Below are positions 33,961 through 36,413 of a stretch of DNA of 36,413 nt, in pieces (the first letter of the stretch is position 1; every line of letters starts with the position of its first letter). The notes under the pieces are model-generated. The model saw only the letters and a program-made list of their open reading frames with translations, was not told the DNA's origin and did no database searches. The stretch comes from Clostridium intestinale DSM 6191 (GTDB lineage Bacteria; Bacillota; Clostridia; Clostridiales; Clostridiaceae), in contig NZ_FQXU01000009.1 of NCBI RefSeq assembly GCF_900130055.1, positions 1-36,413 on the forward strand, in the 5' to 3' direction. The translations under genes and the position numbers were made by a program.

Positions 33961-35696
33961 GCAATCACCTCCTGAGTAATAGTCTCAAAATCTTTAAATT
34001 GTTCTTTATATACTTCGTAATACTTTCCTTTTAATTTTAGAAGCTCCTCATGAGTTCCTTTTTCTACAACTTGACCATTATCTAAAAACAAGATAATATC
34101 AGCATTTTTAACAGCGGAAATTCTGTGTGCAATAATAAAAACAGTAGAACTATTATTTAGGGTATTAAGATTTTTTAAAAGTTGAAATTCTGTTTCCATA
34201 TCTAGTGCTGAAGTTGCATCATCTAGAATTAATATTGGTGCTTTTCTAACTAAAGCTCTCGCTATAGAGATTCTTTGTTTTTGTCCACCAGACAAACCAA
34301 GACCTCTTTCACCTATAATAGTTGAGTAACCATCTGAAAGTTCAGAAATAAATTCACTAGCACAGGCAAGGGTAGAAGCCTGTAATAGCTCTTCATCAGT
34401 AGCATTTCTATTACCAAAACGTATATTTTCTTCAATAGTATCAGAGAATAAAAATACATCTTGAGGCACTATAGATATAGCATTTCTTAAAATATCAAGT
34501 TTAATATTCCTAACATCAATACCATCAATAAGAACTTTACCTTCTGATACATCGTAATATCTTCCCAGAAGATTTATTATAGAAGTTTTTCCAGAACCAG
34601 TTGTACCCATAAGAGCAACTGTGCTACCAGCAGGAATATCTAAATCTACATTTTTTAATATCTCTTCTTCTCTATACTTAAAAGAAACATTTTTAAACTT
34701 AATATTTCCCTTTAGTAAAGCAGGGGATAGTGGGTTGTCTGAATCTTTGATAGCTGGATCTATATCCATTATCTTAAAGATTTTATTAGCAGATGCATTG
34801 TTTTGGGCAATCATATTTGTAAGCCATCCAAGCATTCTCATAGGCCAAATTAGGTTCCAAATGTATCCACTAAAAGCAACCAAAGTTCCTAAAGATATTT
34901 CCTTTGTTATAACTAGCATTCCACCTAAAGCAACCATGATTACTAAAGATATATTAGTAAGTAGTTCTATTGGAGGGAAGAAATCTGCAATTATCTTTGC
35001 CTGTTCCATGTTAAGTTTATAATTCTGCTTGTTCATTTTAAGGAACTTTAATATTTCATGTTTTTCTCTTCCAAAAGCTTTAACCAATCTAACACCAGCT
35101 ATATTTTCTTGAGCTGTTGTATTAATGATAGCTCCCTGATCACTAATTTGTTCAAAAGAATCAAGCATCTTTTTTTCAAGTTTCATAGCTATAAGGGCTA
35201 TTGGTAACATTATAACTAAACAAGCAAGTGCAAGTTTCCAATTCAAATAAAAAAGAATTACTGTACTGAAAATAAAATATAAGGCATTTTCAAAAAATAA
35301 TCTAAGTCCAAAGCTTATGGTTCTCCAGATATTTTCTACATCTTCTCCAATTCTAGACATAAGCTCACCAGTATTCATAGTATCAAAATATTTAAATGGA
35401 AGTCTTTGAATATGATTAAACAAATCCTCCTTCAAATCCTTTGTAACTTTCACTGATAAATAATCAAATAAATACTCTTTTATATAACCAAAAAGGGCCT
35501 TTATAATATTGATTATTAATATTCCACCTATTAAATAGGGAATTAAATTTCTTTCTCCATTAGCTATAACCTTGTCTATAAAAAGCTTTTGAAAGTATGG
35601 CTCAAACATACAAGCAATTATAACTAAAAGCATTGATATACTAGGTACAAGTAAAATTAATTTATACCTAAACACATAATTCATAACTCGTTTCAT
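33957..35696 (-). CDS. Heterodimeric ABC exporter half, degenerate Walker B subunit
   Basis: 579 residues, ATG after GAGGAGG on the minus strand. Six-helix membrane domain (about 10-310) and nucleotide-binding domain (about 330-575). Walker A GTTGSGKTS (from Gly364), canonical signature LSGGQKQR, Walker B ILILDDATS where the catalytic Glu is Asp493, H-loop IAHRIS. Asp here and a normal LSGGQ make it the BmrC-like half. First gene of the operon; its 5' region carries a leader ORF and tandem hairpins (35715-35907) that suggest attenuation control. Confidence 0.93.
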   Translation of the reverse strand: MKRVMNYVFRYKLILLVPSISMLLVIIACMFEPYFQKLFIDKVIANGERNLIPYLIGGILIINIIKALFGYIKEYLFDYLSVKVTKDLKEDLFNHIQRLPFKYFDTMNTGELMSRIGEDVENIWRTISFGLRLFFENALYFIFSTVILFYLNWKLALACLVIMLPIALIAMKLEKKMLDSFEQISDQGAIINTTAQENIAGVRLVKAFGREKHEILKFLKMNKQNYKLNMEQAKIIADFFPPIELLTNISLVIMVALGGMLVITKEISLGTLVAFSGYIWNLIWPMRMLGWLTNMIAQNNASANKIFKIMDIDPAIKDSDNPLSPALLKGNIKFKNVSFKYREEEILKNVDLDIPAGSTVALMGTTGSGKTSIINLLGRYYDVSEGKVLIDGIDVRNIKLDILRNAISIVPQDVFLFSDTIEENIRFGNRNATDEELLQASTLACASEFISELSDGYSTIIGERGLGLSGGQKQRISIARALVRKAPILILDDATSALDMETEFQLLKNLNTLNNSSTVFIIAHRISAVKNADIILFLDNGQVVEKGTHEELLKLKGKYYEVYKEQFKDFETITQEVIA

Positions 35697-35714
35697 TAAC
35701 TAAAACCTCCTCTG

Positions 35715-35746
35715 AAAATAATAAAAGCCGTGGAAACTCCACGGCT
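35715..35746 (-). terminator. Attenuator hairpin T2 before the ABC exporter
   Basis: Minus strand: AGCCGTGGA (35746-35738), loop GTT, TCCACGGCT (35734-35726), then TTTATTATTTT. A perfect 9-bp stem, about 20 nt before the exporter start. Its arms are near-copies of the T1 arms. Confidence 0.75.
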
Positions 35747-35769
35747 AAAATAGAGGGCAAAAAGCCCAT

Positions 35770-35800
35770 AAAAAAACCATGGAGCGACAGTCCACGGTTA
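35770..35800 (-). terminator. Attenuator hairpin T1 after the leader ORF
   Basis: Minus strand: AACCGTGGA (35799-35791), 7-nt loop, TCCATGGTT (35783-35775), then TTTTT. Nine pairs including one G-U. It begins 12 nt after the leader stop codon. Its 3' arm can instead pair with the 5' arm of T2. Confidence 0.75.
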
Positions 35801-35811
35801 AAAATACCCTT

Positions 35812-35907
35812 TTACTTGATGGTTACACTAAAAGAGACAGGACTATCGATAAAATTATTTAATTCTATTAAGTTACTAAAGTTTCTAAATCTAATAATTG
35901 TTAACAT
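35812..35907 (-). CDS. Leader peptide of the ABC exporter operon (31 residues)
   Basis: A short minus-strand ORF, ATG at 35907-35905 and TAA at 35814-35812. It has a perfect AAGGAGGT (35922-35915) 7 nt before the start. The peptide begins MLTIIRFRNFSN and ends SFSVTIK; it has no signal peptide. It lies between a strong promoter and two attenuator hairpins in front of multidrug-type exporter genes. That context resembles bmrB-bmrCD of B. subtilis, where ribosome stalling on a leader ORF relieves termination. I see no clear sequence match to BmrB. Its purpose is probably regulatory through its translation rather than as a stable product. Confidence 0.7.
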   Translation of the reverse strand: MLTIIRFRNFSNLIELNNFIDSPVSFSVTIK

Positions 35908-35948
35908 GTTTCCTACCTCCTTATAATAATTAAAATTAATTCTTTCTT

Positions 35949-35977
35949 AGGATAACATTCCTGTAAAACATTGTCAA
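35949..35977 (-). promoter_or_regulatory. Promoter of the leader-ABC exporter operon
   Basis: Minus strand: TTGACA (35977-35972), 17-bp spacer, TATCCT (35954-35949) with an extended -10 TG. Start expected near 35942, giving an untranslated leader of about 245 nt before the exporter ATG. Confidence 0.75.
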
Positions 35978-36072
35978 CCTCTAAAATTAAAAAATTAATT
36001 TTTTATAAATATTATTAAAAATTAATTAGTCTTATTCGTTAGAAGCAATTTTCAGCGTCATTCTGATCATTT

Positions 36073-36191
36073 AAGTCTCTACAGAGTAGATGCATGAAGG
36101 AATTTAATGAGACTTGAGAAGAAGTCTCTACAGAATAGATGTATGAAAGGAATTAATGAGACTTGAGAAGAAGTCTCTACAGAATAGATGT
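36073..36191. repeat. 49-bp tandem repeat, about 2.4 copies, with internal dyads
   Basis: Copies start at 36073, 36122 and 36171; the third is broken after 21 nt. Copies 1 and 2 differ by two substitutions and a compensating indel pair. Each starts AAGTCTCTACAGA and ends GAGACTTGAGAAG. At each junction GAGACTT, loop GAGAAG and AAGTCTC form a 7-bp hairpin. Confidence 0.85.
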
Positions 36192-36380
36192 GCATAAAAC
36201 AGCAAAACAGAGGAAAAGCGGAGCATAGGTATTCTGAAACATATGAGCAGTGGGAAGGTGGAACATTGGAACAGAGGTATGATGGAAATTAGAAATTCAA
36301 GAATATAATCCTTTTAAAAATTAAAAATATATTTTGTAAAATCCTTGCTAATAAATCACTAAAAAGAGAAAATGCCTATT

Positions 36381-36413
36381 GAAGAATTGAAGAATTGAAG
36401 AATTGAAGAATTG
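36381..36413. repeat. Octamer microsatellite (GAAGAATT), four copies at the window edge
   Basis: GAAGAATT is repeated four times without error and then cut by the end of the window, so the full length is unknown. Confidence 0.85.

Larger units (their letters stand above)
35978..36413. other. Non-coding right end of the window
   Basis: No open reading frame with a ribosome site is visible on either strand. The stretch holds the 49-bp tandem repeats (36073-36191), then a purine-rich, slightly more GC-rich segment (about 36195-36300) in which I recognise nothing, and an 8-nt tandem repeat running off the end (36381-36413). Confidence 0.6.

Noticed and set aside
34621-35022. 133-residue plus-strand ORF
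   Set aside because: Shadow of the ABC exporter gene in the opposite frame.
36073-36191. CRISPR array
   Set aside because: The 49-bp units are directly adjacent with no unique spacers, and there are no cas genes.

Overview
The window is low-GC DNA with good Shine-Dalgarno sites, a lysine (L-box) riboswitch, a superoxide reductase and clostridial-type cell-wall enzymes. This points to an anaerobic Firmicute, most likely Clostridium sensu stricto; the species cannot be fixed from the sequence alone. It is a chromosomal region. I see no transposase, integrase, phage gene or CRISPR array.

Layout. Positions 1-780 are the 3' end of an rRNA operon (23S end, 5S, tRNA-Glu with anticodon CUC, terminator). 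Next come a membrane-bound c-di-GMP enzyme with GGDEF and EAL domains (920-3868), sfsA and a Nudix hydrolase (4001-5291), and, on the minus strand, a DUF1576 membrane protein overlapping a small hypothetical gene (5314-6901). A TIM-barrel protein precedes a lysine riboswitch and lysA (7007-9345). An operon DUF3006-lepB-ftsH (9498-12341) is followed by helD (12402-14525), then a three-gene polar amino-acid ABC importer (14678-16883).

The middle is dominated by envelope functions: a zinc-ribbon/DUF2628 protein, an LTA-synthase-like phosphotransferase, a cation diffusion facilitator, a large two-catalytic-domain autolysin with six SH3 repeats, and an M18 aminopeptidase. Then come a 71-residue orphan, desulfoferrodoxin, a two-component system (26078-27900) and a separately promoted FtsX-type ABC transporter (28100-30182). 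The right end has a Cof-type HAD phosphatase, an M50 site-2-type protease, and a heterodimeric multidrug-type ABC exporter on the minus strand (32173-35696), followed by about 440 bp of non-coding repeats.

Main regulatory observations. (1) The ABC exporter is preceded by a strong promoter, an unlisted 31-codon leader ORF with a perfect Shine-Dalgarno, and two hairpins with U-tracts whose arms can re-pair into an antiterminator. This looks like ribosome-mediated attenuation. (2) The promoters of the two-component system and of the FtsX-type ABC transporter share a CTAAC-N6-CTAAC direct repeat placed at exactly the same distance from an extended -10 box. That suggests one response regulator controls both. 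(3) A 43-nt element able to fold, whose five differences lie mostly in predicted loops, sits in the 23S-5S spacer and, inverted, at the end of sfsA. Further candidates are a DnaA-box-like cluster before sfsA, a PerR-like 7-1-7 palindrome at desulfoferrodoxin, and 49-bp tandem repeats near the right edge.
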